Positions 9,209-17,757 of a DNA stretch of 64,000 nucleotides are shown one piece after another (position 1 is the first letter of the stretch; each line of letters begins with the position of its first letter). Below the pieces are notes generated by a model. The model saw only the letters and a list, made by a program, of their open reading frames with translations, did no database searches and was not told the origin of the DNA. The stretch spans positions 1 to 64,000 of the forward strand of contig NZ_KZ984569.1 of the NCBI RefSeq assembly GCF_003574445.1. The letters are read 5' to 3'. Made by a program: the position numbers and the translations under genes. The stretch comes from Streptomyces sp. YIM 130001. Lineage in GTDB: Bacteria; Actinomycetota; Actinomycetes; Streptomycetales; Streptomycetaceae.

Positions 9209-9817
9209 ATGGCCACACAGATTCGGCTGAGGGGATCCTGTGCCACCGCTGCAGGGCTCACCCTTGCCGTAGCGGGGATGCTGGCGCAGTTCCGTTCGCA
9301 GCACCGCAAGTACGACGAACTCCGCCTGCGGATCGACCGGTTGACGGCCGCGGAGGAGCACCATCGGCACACCGCCCTGATCCATCAGCAGCGTCTTCAG
9401 TTGACCCTGCTGTGCAAGGCCGTGGACGATCCCGAACTCGCCGACGTCCTGGACACCTACGACGAGCCGCTCGATCCCGGGGTGCGCCGCCAATACCTCT
9501 TCGCGAACGCCGTCTACACCAACGCCCTGCTCGCTCTGCGCGTCGGCATCGTCAACCGCGAGGAGCTCTACGGACACCTTCGGATGATCTGCCGCAGCCC
9601 CGTGTTCCAGCAGTACTGGCACGCCACCCGCCATCACCGGGCAAGCCTGAAGGACGGTTCGGACGAGGTGGAGCTGGGACTCCTGGTCGACGGCCTGATC
9701 CGTGACCTGGAGGACGCCGACACCGACGAGTGGTGGGTGGTGGGCGAGCCGCCCGGGACACCGGACGGAGCCGCACCGACCCGCGCGGGGGACGCAGGCG
9801 AGGACCCCGCGACCTAG
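9209..9817 (+). CDS. DUF6082 family protein with N-terminal membrane segment
   Basis: 202 aa. One hydrophobic segment (about residues 9-27, ATAAGLTLAVAGMLAQF) is followed by a charged helical stretch and a conserved core (HRHTALIHQQRLQL, RRQYLFANAVYTN, FQQYWHATRHHR) typical of the actinobacterial DUF6082 family. The C-terminus is Asp/Pro-rich and probably disordered. Several such paralogues occur per Streptomyces genome, often near developmental genes, but no biochemical role is established. ATG start after GGGGG. Confidence 0.8.
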   Translation: MATQIRLRGSCATAAGLTLAVAGMLAQFRSQHRKYDELRLRIDRLTAAEEHHRHTALIHQQRLQLTLLCKAVDDPELADVLDTYDEPLDPGVRRQYLFANAVYTNALLALRVGIVNREELYGHLRMICRSPVFQQYWHATRHHRASLKDGSDEVELGLLVDGLIRDLEDADTDEWWVVGEPPGTPDGAAPTRAGDAGEDPAT

Positions 9818-9940
9818 GCCAAATGGCTTTTCCCCATGGCGAGTTGGGCTAGACTCCGGCGCGCCTTGACGACGCCGCTCGCGCGCGCGGGGCACTGTAC
9901 CCCCGTTTGCACCACCGAAACTCCTAGGACCGGGATCCCC

Positions 9941-10177
9941 TTGAAGATCGTGCGCCGTGTTGGTGCTTCGCCGCGTGAGCGAGGCAGTCTGTCCGGGCAG
10001 TCGTGTCCGGACATTTTCGAGCTCAGCGACGGCAACTTCGCCGTCATCGGCACCGAGGCCACAGCGAAGCTCGACTCCGAGCTGCCGGCCGACGCCTCGC
10101 GTGCGGACTACGAGCGGATCGTGGTCGTGAGCAGGGACACCCTGCTGCGCGCCAAGAGCGACATCCCCGACGCCTGA
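9941..10177 (+). CDS. small conserved actinobacterial protein
   Basis: 78 aa from a TTG start (KIVRRVGASPRERG follows). The sequence CPDIFELSDGNFAVIGTEAT and the ending RIVVVSRDTLLRAKSDIPDA match a small family I recall from many streptomycetes, with no known function. AGGA lies about 11 bases upstream of the TTG. The frame is open back to an ATG at 9836, but the extra 35 residues (MASWARLRRALTTPL...) look non-coding. Cytoplasmic, no motif recognised. Confidence 0.65.
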   Translation: MKIVRRVGASPRERGSLSGQSCPDIFELSDGNFAVIGTEATAKLDSELPADASRADYERIVVVSRDTLLRAKSDIPDA

Positions 10178-10199
10178 GCACCCGGCGGCAACGCCACCC

Positions 10200-10227
10200 G
10201 GCCCGGCATCCCCGTGGATGCCGGGCC
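10200..10227. terminator. terminator between convergent genes
   Basis: Perfect 12-bp stem (10200-10211 with 10216-10227, core GCCCGGCATCC / GGATGCCGGGC) around a CCGT tetraloop, placed between the small conserved gene and the convergent GH13 gene. Confidence 0.8.
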
Positions 10228-10268
10228 TCTGCGTGGCGTCGCTGGGCAGCCCGTCCTTGTCTGCCGTG

Positions 10269-11897
10269 TCAGACCCTCAACCACACCGCCGTATCCGTCT
10301 CCAGGCGGCCGTCGGGCGTCAACGGGGCGCTGGAGAGCAGGAGTTCGCCGTGCGCAGGCAGGTCCGCGGCCTCGGCACCGAGGTTGACCAGGCAGACCAG
10401 TCCGTCCGGTCGTTCGAAGGCGAGGACTTCGGGCGGGGACGGAAGCCAACGCAGCGCCCCGTCGCCGAACCCGGGCGAGGTGCGGCGCAGCCTGAGCGCC
10501 TCGCGATACAGGGCGAGCATCGACTCCGGGTCCTGGCCCTGCAGGTCGGCGGAGTACGAGGCCCAGTCGTCGGGCAGCGGCAGCCAGGGTTCGGCGGCGG
10601 CATCGGTGCCGAACCCGGCATGCGGGGCCTCGGCCCGCCAGGGCAGGGGCACCCGGCACCCGTCCCGGCCGGGGTCCCGGCCTTCGGACCGGAAGTGCAT
10701 CGGGTCCTGGATGCGGTCCAGCGGGATCTCCGCCTCGTACAGGCCCAACTCCTCGCCCTGGTAGACGTAGACCGAGCCCGGCAGCGCGAGGGTGAGCAGG
10801 GCCGCGGCCCGCGCCCTTCGGGTGCCGACCGCCAGATCGCTCGGTGTGCCGAACTCCTTGGCGCCGAAGTCGAATCCGCTGTCCGCCCGTCCGTAGCGGG
10901 TGACCGTGCGGGTGATGTCGTGGTTGCACAGGACCCAGGTGGCCGGGGCCCCGACCGGCGCATGCTCGGCGAGGGTCTCGTCGATGACCTTGCGCAGCCG
11001 GGCTGGCTCCCAAGGGGCGCTCAGAAAGGCCAGGTTGAAGGCGGTGTGCAGTTCGTCGGACCGCAGATAACGGGCGAAGCGCTCGGAGTCGGGGAGCCAC
11101 ACCTCGCCGACGAAGACCCCGCCGTACTCGTCGGCGATCGCCCGCCACGAGCGGTAGATCTGGTGGAGTTCGTCCCGGTCGATGAACGGGTGCGGGTCGG
11201 TCCCCTCGACGAAGTCGGGGAGTTCGGGGTCCTTCGCGAGCAGCGCGGCCGAGTCGATGCGTACGCCTGCCACGCCTCGGTCGAACCAGAAGCGCAGGAC
11301 CTCCTCGTGCTCCTGACGGACGGCGGGATGCGCCCAGTTGAGGTCGGGCTGCTGGGGTGCGAAGAGGTGCAGGTACCACTCGCCGTCCGGGACCCTGGTC
11401 CAGGTGGACGCCGTCGGTGCGAACTGGGACGGCCAGTCGTTGGGCGGCAGTTCGCCGTTCTCCCCGCGGCCGGGCCGGAAGTGGAACAGGTCGCGCTCCG
11501 GGCTGCCCGGCCCGGCAGCGAGCGCGGCCCGGAACCAGGCGTGCTGGTCCGAGACATGGTTCGGGACGACGTCGACGATGGTGCGTATGCCGAGCGCCCG
11601 GGCTTCGGCGATCAGTTTCTCGGCCTCGGCGACCGTGCCGAAGGCGGGGTCGATGACGCGGTAGTCGGTGACGTCGTATCCGCCGTCGACCATCGGGGAC
11701 AGGTACCAGGGGTTGAACCACAGGGCGTCGACGCCGAGTTCGTTCAGATACGGGAGCCGGGCACGGACGCCCGCCAGGTCCCCCGTGCCGTCGCCGTCGC
11801 CGTCGGCGAAGCTGCGGACGTACACCTGGTAGATGGCGGCCGAGCGCCACCAGTCGTCCCGTTCCACGTTGTTCCGGGCAGGGGAGGGCTGTCCCAC
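10269..11897 (-). CDS. GH13 alpha-glucosidase (oligo-1,6-glucosidase-like)
   Basis: 542 aa, cytoplasmic (no signal peptide). Hydrolyses imported short alpha-glucosides such as maltose or isomaltose. The four GH13 regions are present: VDVVPNHVSDQH (I), GVRIDSAAL with the nucleophile Asp (II), FVGEVWLP with the acid/base Glu (III) and CNHDITRT with the stabilising Asp (IV). The N-terminal WWRSAAIYQVYVRSF block is typical of this subfamily. GTG start after AAAGG. It is the last gene of the uptake operon, 79 bp after the second permease; hydrolysis inside the cell after ABC import is the expected scheme. Exact linkage preference cannot be read from sequence. Confidence 0.93.
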   Translation of the reverse strand: MGQPSPARNNVERDDWWRSAAIYQVYVRSFADGDGDGTGDLAGVRARLPYLNELGVDALWFNPWYLSPMVDGGYDVTDYRVIDPAFGTVAEAEKLIAEARALGIRTIVDVVPNHVSDQHAWFRAALAAGPGSPERDLFHFRPGRGENGELPPNDWPSQFAPTASTWTRVPDGEWYLHLFAPQQPDLNWAHPAVRQEHEEVLRFWFDRGVAGVRIDSAALLAKDPELPDFVEGTDPHPFIDRDELHQIYRSWRAIADEYGGVFVGEVWLPDSERFARYLRSDELHTAFNLAFLSAPWEPARLRKVIDETLAEHAPVGAPATWVLCNHDITRTVTRYGRADSGFDFGAKEFGTPSDLAVGTRRARAAALLTLALPGSVYVYQGEELGLYEAEIPLDRIQDPMHFRSEGRDPGRDGCRVPLPWRAEAPHAGFGTDAAAEPWLPLPDDWASYSADLQGQDPESMLALYREALRLRRTSPGFGDGALRWLPSPPEVLAFERPDGLVCLVNLGAEAADLPAHGELLLSSAPLTPDGRLETDTAVWLRV

Positions 11898-11976
11898 GGT
11901 GCGAACCTTTCGTTGTGCCGGTTGAGGGAGCTGCCGGGGCCGGCCCGGAGGTGTGCGGCCACCGGGCCTGTCGGGG

Positions 11977-12867
11977 TCAGCCCTTGGTGCTGCCCGCGCT
12001 GATGCCGGCGATGATGTGGCGCTGGAAGACCAGGAACATGACCACCATGGGGATCGAGGCGATCACCATGGACGCGATCACCACGGTCTGGGAGATGTTC
12101 TGGGTGAGCTGGACGAGCGCCACGCTGATCGGCTGTTTCGAGGTGTCGGAGAAGACCATCAGCGGCCAGAGGAAGTCCTGCCAGACGGCGACGAGGGCAA
12201 AGATGGAGACCACCCCGAGCACGGGCCGCGACATCGGCAGCACGATGGACCAGAGCGTGCGCAGCCGTCCTGCCCCGTCGATCTCGGCCGCCTCCAGGAC
12301 GTCGCGCGGGATCTGGTCGAAGAACCGCTTCAGGAGATAGAGGTTGAAGGCGTTGGCCACGGCGGGCAGCCAGATCGCCATGGGGTCGTTGAGCAGACTG
12401 ATGTGCAGGATCGGCAGGTCGGCGACCGTCAGGTACTTCGGTACGACCAGGGCCTGCGCCGGCACCATCAGGGTGGCGAGGATGCCGCCGAGGATCACCT
12501 TGCCGAAGACGGGCCGGAGTTTGGACAGCGCGTAGGCGGCGGCCGTGCAGAACACGATCTGCAGGATCCAGGCACCGCTCGCCTGGACCACCGTGTTCCA
12601 CAGATGCGTGGGCAGCCGCATCAGGTCCCAGGCGTCGGTGTAGCCGCTCACGTGCCAGGAGTCGGGCACCAGGGTCGGGGGCGTGCGCACCAGCTCGTCC
12701 GGCGACTTCATCGCACCGGTGACCATCCAGTACACCGGGAACAGGAACGCGACGGCGAAGAGGAGCACCACCCCGGTGAACACGCCCCAGTAGGCGGCCT
12801 TCCCGCGCCGTTTGGCGAGCGCGAGCGGCGAGACGAGGGTGCGGGTGGCGGACGAGGGCGGGGTCAT
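11977..12867 (-). CDS. sugar ABC transporter permease (MalG-like)
   Basis: 296 aa with six hydrophobic segments, the first at about 28-48. The ABC-docking EAA loop reads EAAEIDGAGRLRTLWSIVLPMSRP. Start is ATG at 12867 (MTPPSSATRT), which overlaps the stop of the upstream permease by 4 bp; an open frame continuing to 13596 is only a shadow of that gene. It pairs with the upstream permease to form the transmembrane channel for an alpha-glucoside importer. Confidence 0.93.
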   Translation of the reverse strand: MTPPSSATRTLVSPLALAKRRGKAAYWGVFTGVVLLFAVAFLFPVYWMVTGAMKSPDELVRTPPTLVPDSWHVSGYTDAWDLMRLPTHLWNTVVQASGAWILQIVFCTAAAYALSKLRPVFGKVILGGILATLMVPAQALVVPKYLTVADLPILHISLLNDPMAIWLPAVANAFNLYLLKRFFDQIPRDVLEAAEIDGAGRLRTLWSIVLPMSRPVLGVVSIFALVAVWQDFLWPLMVFSDTSKQPISVALVQLTQNISQTVVIASMVIASIPMVVMFLVFQRHIIAGISAGSTKG

Positions 12868-13859
12868 ACGGCGTCCTCCTGGGATCGCGTGAACCGCAGA
12901 TAGATCGCGGAGAACGCGCTGAGCAGCAGCAGGAGCATCACGCTGAGCGCGCAGGCACCGCCGAAGTCGTTGTAGAGGAAGGCGTACTTGTAGATCAGGT
13001 AGAGGACGGTGACCGTCGAGTTCTCCGGTCCGCCTCCGGTGATCACGAACGGCTCGGTGAACACCTGCATGGTGGCGATGATCTGAAGGAGCATCAGCAT
13101 CAGGATGATGAAGCGCGTCTGCGGGATGGTGACGTGTCGGACCCGCTGCCACAGGTTCGCCCCGTCGAGCTCCGCCGCCTCGTACAGCTCGCCCGGGATG
13201 CCCTGCAGTGCGGCGAGGTAGATCAGTACCGTGCCGCCCATGGCGGCCCAGGTGGACACGATGACCAGCGATACGAGGGCGGTGTCCGCGCCGTTCGACC
13301 AGTTCGAGGTCGGTAGGTGCAGGAAGCGCAGCGTCTCGTTGGCGAGGCCGGCGCCCGGGTCGTAGAACCACTTCCACAGCAGTGCGCTGACCACGGGCGG
13401 GATCATCACCGGCAGGTAGACGACCACCCGGAAGAACGCCCGGGCGTGCCGCAGTTCGTTGAGCACGAGTGCCATCACGAACGGGACGGCGAAGCCGATG
13501 AGCAGGGCGAGCAGGGTGAACGTCAGAGTGTTGCGCCAGGCCGCTCCGAACTCGGGATCCTGGAACACCCGGGTGAAGTTGGCCGTGCCCACCCACTCCG
13601 GGTCGGAGCCCGGCGTGTACTTCTGGAACGCGATGATCACCGCGCGTACGGCCGGGTACCAGGAGAACAGCGCGAAGCAGAGCAGTCCGCCGAGCAGGAA
13701 GGCGTAGGCCCGCGACTGGTCGGCGATTCTGCGGCGCAGCGGCCGGCGGCGGCTCGCGGGCCCCGGGGTCGGGGCGGGACCGCCCGGCCGACCTGCGGCG
13801 GGCGGCCCTGCCCCGGCATCACCGGAGCGCGCGGACTCATGAATCGATACGGTCTTCAT
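12864..13859 (-). CDS. sugar ABC transporter permease (MalF-like)
   Basis: 331 aa. A Pro/Gly-rich cytoplasmic N-terminus of about 50 residues precedes six membrane segments. The EAA loop is YEAAELDGANLWQRVRHVTIP. It begins 6 bp after the binding-protein stop and overlaps the next permease by 4 bp, so the operon is tightly coupled. No ATP-binding gene is present; in Streptomyces such importers are energised by the shared ATPase MsiK encoded elsewhere. Confidence 0.93.
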   Translation of the reverse strand: MKTVSIHESARSGDAGAGPPAAGRPGGPAPTPGPASRRRPLRRRIADQSRAYAFLLGGLLCFALFSWYPAVRAVIIAFQKYTPGSDPEWVGTANFTRVFQDPEFGAAWRNTLTFTLLALLIGFAVPFVMALVLNELRHARAFFRVVVYLPVMIPPVVSALLWKWFYDPGAGLANETLRFLHLPTSNWSNGADTALVSLVIVSTWAAMGGTVLIYLAALQGIPGELYEAAELDGANLWQRVRHVTIPQTRFIILMLMLLQIIATMQVFTEPFVITGGGPENSTVTVLYLIYKYAFLYNDFGGACALSVMLLLLLSAFSAIYLRFTRSQEDAV

Positions 13860-13865
13860 CGTGCG

Positions 13866-15218
13866 TCAGCCCCGGGCCAGGATGCCGTCGATCTTGCCGG
13901 AAGCCTCCTTGAGGAGCTTGTCGATGTCGGCGTCCTGCTTGGTGAGGACAGCGGACACGGCACCGTCGAGCACGGAGTAGATCTGCTGGGCCTTCGGCGG
14001 CTCGATCTTCTGGTCGAGGTTCTCGTTGCCGTCCAGGAAGGCCTTGTAGTTCTCGACCGGGACGTTCGCGTACTTCTCCTTGACCTTCTGGTCCTCGGCG
14101 TCGGACGTGCCGGTCCAGAGGCGGGGTTCGGGCAGGCCGACGGGGGCGTCGTTCTTCTTGTCGCGCGCGTAGTCGAAGTTGAAGCCCTTGCCCGGGGTCA
14201 GGAACATCTCGTCGAGCAGTTTCAGACCGGCCTTGATCTGCTCCGGCGAGGCCTTCTTGTTGAACATGTAGCCGTCACCGCCGAGGAGGGTGCCTTCACC
14301 TCCCGGCATGGGGGCCAGGGCGAGGTCCTTGTAGTCGCCGCCCTTCTCCTGGACCAGGATCGGAATGTTGTCGGGGGCGGCGAGGTACATGCCGAGCTTG
14401 CCCGAACCCATCATCTGCTGGACGTCGTTGAGGATCAGCAGCTGCTTGCTGCCCATCGAACGGTCCTTCCAGCGCATGTCCTTGAGGGTCTGCAGGACGG
14501 CCTTGCCCTCCGGGGTGTTCACGGTGGCCTTCTTGCCGTCCTTGCTGACCACGTCGCCGCCCTGCGAGTAGACCTCGGCGGTGAAGTGCCAGCCGCCTTG
14601 GTTCTGGGCGCTGTAGTCGGCGTATCCGACCGTTCCCTTGCCGAGCGCGGCTATCTTCTTGGCCGCGGTGCGGACCTCGTCCCAGGTGGCCGGGGGCTTG
14701 TCGGGGTCGAGGCCGGCCTCCTTGAAGAGTGCCTTGTTGTAGATCAGGCCCATCGAGTAGTTGGTGCGCGGGATGCCGTACACCTTGCCGTCGACGGTGT
14801 AGATGTCCTTCAGTTCCTGCTTGATGTCCTTGTACCCCTTGAGGTCCTTCACGTAAGGGGTCAGGTCCGCGGCCTGGTTGATGTCGACGACGTGCTTGGC
14901 GTCGGTGAAGTACGTGTAGAACACGTCTTCCATCTGGCCGCCGGCCAGTTTGGCGTCGAACGTCTTCGGGTCCTGACAGGGGAACGCGTCGTGCGGATCG
15001 ACGTCTATGTCAGGGTTCCCCTTCTCGAACGTCCTGACGTCCTCCTGGAAGAACTTGCGGTCGAGCTTGGCGCTCTTCGGCGGCATGCAGTTGATCGAGA
15101 TCTTGGTCTTGCCGCCGGAGCCGCCGTCCCCTCCGGAGCCGCAGGCGGCGAGGCCGCCGATGGCGATGGCGGTGGCGGTGACGGCCGTGCAGGTACGTCG
15201 GAACCCTGAACTTGTCAT
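13866..15218 (-). CDS. sugar ABC transporter substrate-binding lipoprotein
   Basis: 450 aa. The signal peptide ends in a lipobox LAAC (lipidated Cys about residue 25), followed by a Gly/Ser linker and a solute-binding protein family 1 fold (TWDEVRTAAKKIAALG and GGDGYMFNKKASPEQIKAG are typical blocks). It captures an alpha-glucoside at the outer membrane face and hands it to the two permeases. Start at ATG 15218 with AGAGGGG upstream. It is the promoter-proximal gene of the operon; candidate regulator half-sites lie about 80-110 bp upstream. Confidence 0.93.
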   Translation of the reverse strand: MTSSGFRRTCTAVTATAIAIGGLAACGSGGDGGSGGKTKISINCMPPKSAKLDRKFFQEDVRTFEKGNPDIDVDPHDAFPCQDPKTFDAKLAGGQMEDVFYTYFTDAKHVVDINQAADLTPYVKDLKGYKDIKQELKDIYTVDGKVYGIPRTNYSMGLIYNKALFKEAGLDPDKPPATWDEVRTAAKKIAALGKGTVGYADYSAQNQGGWHFTAEVYSQGGDVVSKDGKKATVNTPEGKAVLQTLKDMRWKDRSMGSKQLLILNDVQQMMGSGKLGMYLAAPDNIPILVQEKGGDYKDLALAPMPGGEGTLLGGDGYMFNKKASPEQIKAGLKLLDEMFLTPGKGFNFDYARDKKNDAPVGLPEPRLWTGTSDAEDQKVKEKYANVPVENYKAFLDGNENLDQKIEPPKAQQIYSVLDGAVSAVLTKQDADIDKLLKEASGKIDGILARG

Positions 15219-15295
15219 GGGTGGACCCCTCTGGACGCGTGGGAGCCCACAGCGACTCGCTGTGGCGGCGCTCACTCAAGCACCACCACCAGCCG

Positions 15296-15326
15296 AACGC
15301 AATATATCGAGCAGATTTCGCAAAAG
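15296..15326 (-). promoter_or_regulatory. candidate LacI operator half-sites before the sugar operon
   Basis: An unusually AT-rich patch holds two CGCAA half-sites in the same direction (15298-15302 and 15319-15323), 21 bp apart (two helical turns). The same AACGCAAT octamer occurs in the lacI upstream region. A TATATT on the minus strand within the patch could be a -10. The match is suggestive only. Confidence 0.4.
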
Positions 15327-15392
15327 ATTGACAGCGAGGCGTCCGCTCGTGAATTCCGGGAGCCGGGTCCGTGCCCCGGGCGGGCGGGGCGC

Positions 15393-16409
15393 CTACGGGG
15401 CCGTGCGCCGCGCCTGACCCGTGGAGCCCCGGACCACCAACTCCGGTTCGTAGAGCAGCTCTTCGGGCGGTACGGCACTGCCGACGATCTGTGCGGAGAG
15501 CAGCTCGACCGCGGCCCGGCCCATCGCCTCGATGGGCTGCCTGACCGTGGTGAGCGGTGGCTCCGTGCAGTTCATGAACGCCGAGTCGTCGTAGCCGACC
15601 ACCGAGACGTCCCCGGGGACGGACTGGCCCCGGCGCCGGGCGGCACGCACCGCGCCGAGGGCGATGGGGTCGCTGGCGCAGACGATCCCCGTGACGCCGC
15701 GCTCCAGCAGGCGCGCGGCCGCGGCCTGCCCGCCCTCGAGCGAGAACATGGCGCGTGCGACGTGTTCGTCGGGCAGCGGACTGCCCGAGTCCGCGGCGAT
15801 CGTGCGGGCCGCCGCAAGCTTGCGCTGCGAAGGCATGTGGTCCGCCGGGCCGAGGACGATGCCGATGCGCTCGTGCCCGAGCGAGGCCAGGTGGCGCCAG
15901 GCCTGCTCGACCGCGACGACGTCGTCACAGGAGACCGCGGGGAAACCGAGATCCTCGATCGCCGCGTTCACCAGGACCACCGGGATCTTGCGGGCGGCGA
16001 GCTGGGCGTAGTGCTCGTGCGGCGCGTCGGCCTGGGCGTACAGACCACCCGCGAACACCACGCCCGAGACCTGCTGTTCGAGCAGCAGCTCGACGTAGTC
16101 CGCCTCCGAGACGCCGCCCTTGGTCTGGGTGCACAGCACCGGGGTGAGCCCCTGCTGCGCGAGGGTCCCCCCGATGACTTCGGCGAAGGCGGGGAAGATC
16201 GGATTCTGCAGTTCGGGGAGTACGAGACCCACCAACCGGGCCCGCTCGCCCCGCAGTTGTGTCGGGCGCTCGTAGCCGAGCACGTCCAGGGCCGACAGCA
16301 CCGACTGGCGCGTGGCCTCGGAGACTCCCGGCTTGTTGTTCAGGACTCGGCTGACGGTGGCCTCGCTGACCCCCACCTTCTGCGCCACTTGAGCAAGTCG
16401 TCGCGTCAT
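15393..16409 (-). CDS. LacI family transcriptional regulator of the alpha-glucoside operon
   Basis: 338 aa. The N-terminal LacI helix-turn-helix reads MTRRLAQVAQKVGVSEATVS with the hinge RVLNNKPGVSEATR. A periplasmic-binding-like sensor domain follows (GLVLPELQNPIFPAFAEVI; VSVVGYDDSAFMNCTEPPLTTV). Start is ATG at 16409; the frame upstream lies in the divergent promoter region. It is probably the local repressor, relieved by the imported sugar. An inverted repeat directly abutting its start codon suggests autoregulation. Confidence 0.92.
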   Translation of the reverse strand: MTRRLAQVAQKVGVSEATVSRVLNNKPGVSEATRQSVLSALDVLGYERPTQLRGERARLVGLVLPELQNPIFPAFAEVIGGTLAQQGLTPVLCTQTKGGVSEADYVELLLEQQVSGVVFAGGLYAQADAPHEHYAQLAARKIPVVLVNAAIEDLGFPAVSCDDVVAVEQAWRHLASLGHERIGIVLGPADHMPSQRKLAAARTIAADSGSPLPDEHVARAMFSLEGGQAAAARLLERGVTGIVCASDPIALGAVRAARRRGQSVPGDVSVVGYDDSAFMNCTEPPLTTVRQPIEAMGRAAVELLSAQIVGSAVPPEELLYEPELVVRGSTGQARRTAP

Positions 16410-16410
16410 G

Positions 16411-16438
16411 TGCGCAAGATTAACGCAATTCTTGCGCA
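16411..16438. promoter_or_regulatory. inverted-repeat operator abutting the lacI start
   Basis: Perfect 9-bp inverted repeat TGCGCAAGA (16411-16419) with TCTTGCGCA (16430-16438), spacer 10 bp. Each arm contains CTTGCGCA, close to the CG-centred palindromes bound by LacI-family proteins; inside it lies CGCAA-TTC-TTGCG. It sits one base before the lacI start codon and in the 266-bp gap shared with folD. Confidence 0.6.
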
Positions 16439-16675
16439 GCTGTTGCGTCGTCACGAAACTGCTGCACCCTACACACGGCGTACAGAATTCCCCGCGCCCT
16501 GCGGTCGGCGCCGGACGCGACGAGCCGAGGAGACCCCTCGCGCCGCCCTGCCTGTCCACTACGGTGATGGCGGGCCGTGACTGGCGCTGAGGTGGAGCCA
16601 CCACCGGGGAGCGGCTCCGAGAAGATGTGAATGCCGCGCGCCTGGGCGATTGGTCGAGAGCGCCTGGAGGCAGCG

Positions 16676-17545
16676 ATGTCCACGACCCGGACGGCCCAAC
16701 TCATGGACGGCAACGGACTTGCCGCACGCATCGTGGCCGAAACCGCCGACAGGGCGGCGGAGATCGCACGGCGTGCGGGCAGCAGCCCCTGCCTGGCGAC
16801 CGTGCTCGTGGGAGACGATCCGGCATCGGTCACCTACGTCCGCATGAAGCGCGCCCGGTGCGCGAAGGCGGGGATCAGGTCCCGGCACATCGCACTGCCC
16901 GCCACCGTCACGACCGCCGAGTTGACCACCGCTCTCACCGGCCTGTCCGAAGATCCCGACGTGCACGGCATCCTGCTCCAGCATCCGTGTGGCCCGCACA
17001 TCGACGAACGAGCGGCGTTCGAGGCGATCGCCCCCGAGAAGGACGTCGACGGCGTGACGATGCGCTCCTTCGCCGCGATGAGCTTCGGGCTGCCGGGCTA
17101 CGTGTCCTGCACGCCGGGCGGAATCATGCGGCTGCTCGAGGCGTACGACGTCGATCTGGCCGGCCGGCACGCTGTGGTGGTGGGGCGCAGCCCGATTCTC
17201 GGCAAGCCGGTGGGGATGCTCCTGCTGGCCCGCGACGCGACCGTCACGTTCTGCCACTCGCGCACGGCTGACCTGTCCGCCTCGGTCCGGGCAGCCGACG
17301 TCGTGGTGGCAGCCGTCGGCCGGCCCCGGCTCGTCCGCGGTGACGACATCAAGCCGGGCGCCGTGGTGATCGACGCCGGGTACAACCCGGGCAACGTCGG
17401 TGACGTCGACTTCGAGGCCGCCCGCACCCGCGCCGGTCTGATCACGCCGGTGCCCGGCGGCGTCGGGCCGATGACCATCGCCGTCCTGCTCGCGCAGACG
17501 GTGGACGCCGCCGCGGAACAGCTCGGGGTCCCTCGCACCGCCTGA
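16676..17545 (+). CDS. folD: FolD paralogue (methylene-THF dehydrogenase/cyclohydrolase)
   Basis: 289 aa. Interconverts 5,10-methylene-, methenyl- and 10-formyl-tetrahydrofolate. The catalytic Tyr/Lys pair is present in TYVRMKRARCAKAGI, with KDVDG, the NADP-binding GRSPILGKPVG, CHSRT and the terminal TPVPGGVGPMT. The usual QLPLP motif is replaced by QHPCGP, so this looks like a divergent second copy rather than the housekeeping enzyme. ATG at 16676 after an ideal GGAGG. It is divergent from lacI and monocistronic. Probably active; a changed cofactor or folate preference is possible. Confidence 0.85.
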   Translation: MSTTRTAQLMDGNGLAARIVAETADRAAEIARRAGSSPCLATVLVGDDPASVTYVRMKRARCAKAGIRSRHIALPATVTTAELTTALTGLSEDPDVHGILLQHPCGPHIDERAAFEAIAPEKDVDGVTMRSFAAMSFGLPGYVSCTPGGIMRLLEAYDVDLAGRHAVVVGRSPILGKPVGMLLLARDATVTFCHSRTADLSASVRAADVVVAAVGRPRLVRGDDIKPGAVVIDAGYNPGNVGDVDFEAARTRAGLITPVPGGVGPMTIAVLLAQTVDAAAEQLGVPRTA

Positions 17546-17757
17546 CGGCACTGCCTGGCGACCCGGCCCCTCCGCAGGAGCAGCCCGTCGGCCCTCGCGC
17601 TGTGCCCGGGCCGAATGGACCTCGGTGGTAGCGAGGATCACACGCCGAGGAGAATCCCAGCCCAGGCCGGGGCGGCGCCCGACCACCGCATCGACCGCGA
17701 TGCGGTACGCGGGCCGGCAATTTCGGGCTCGGGCCGAGGGACCGTACCGTTCGTCGC

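Noticed and set aside
8997..9230. Small plus-strand frame before DUF6082
   Set aside because: Overlaps the DUF6082 start and lacks coding character.
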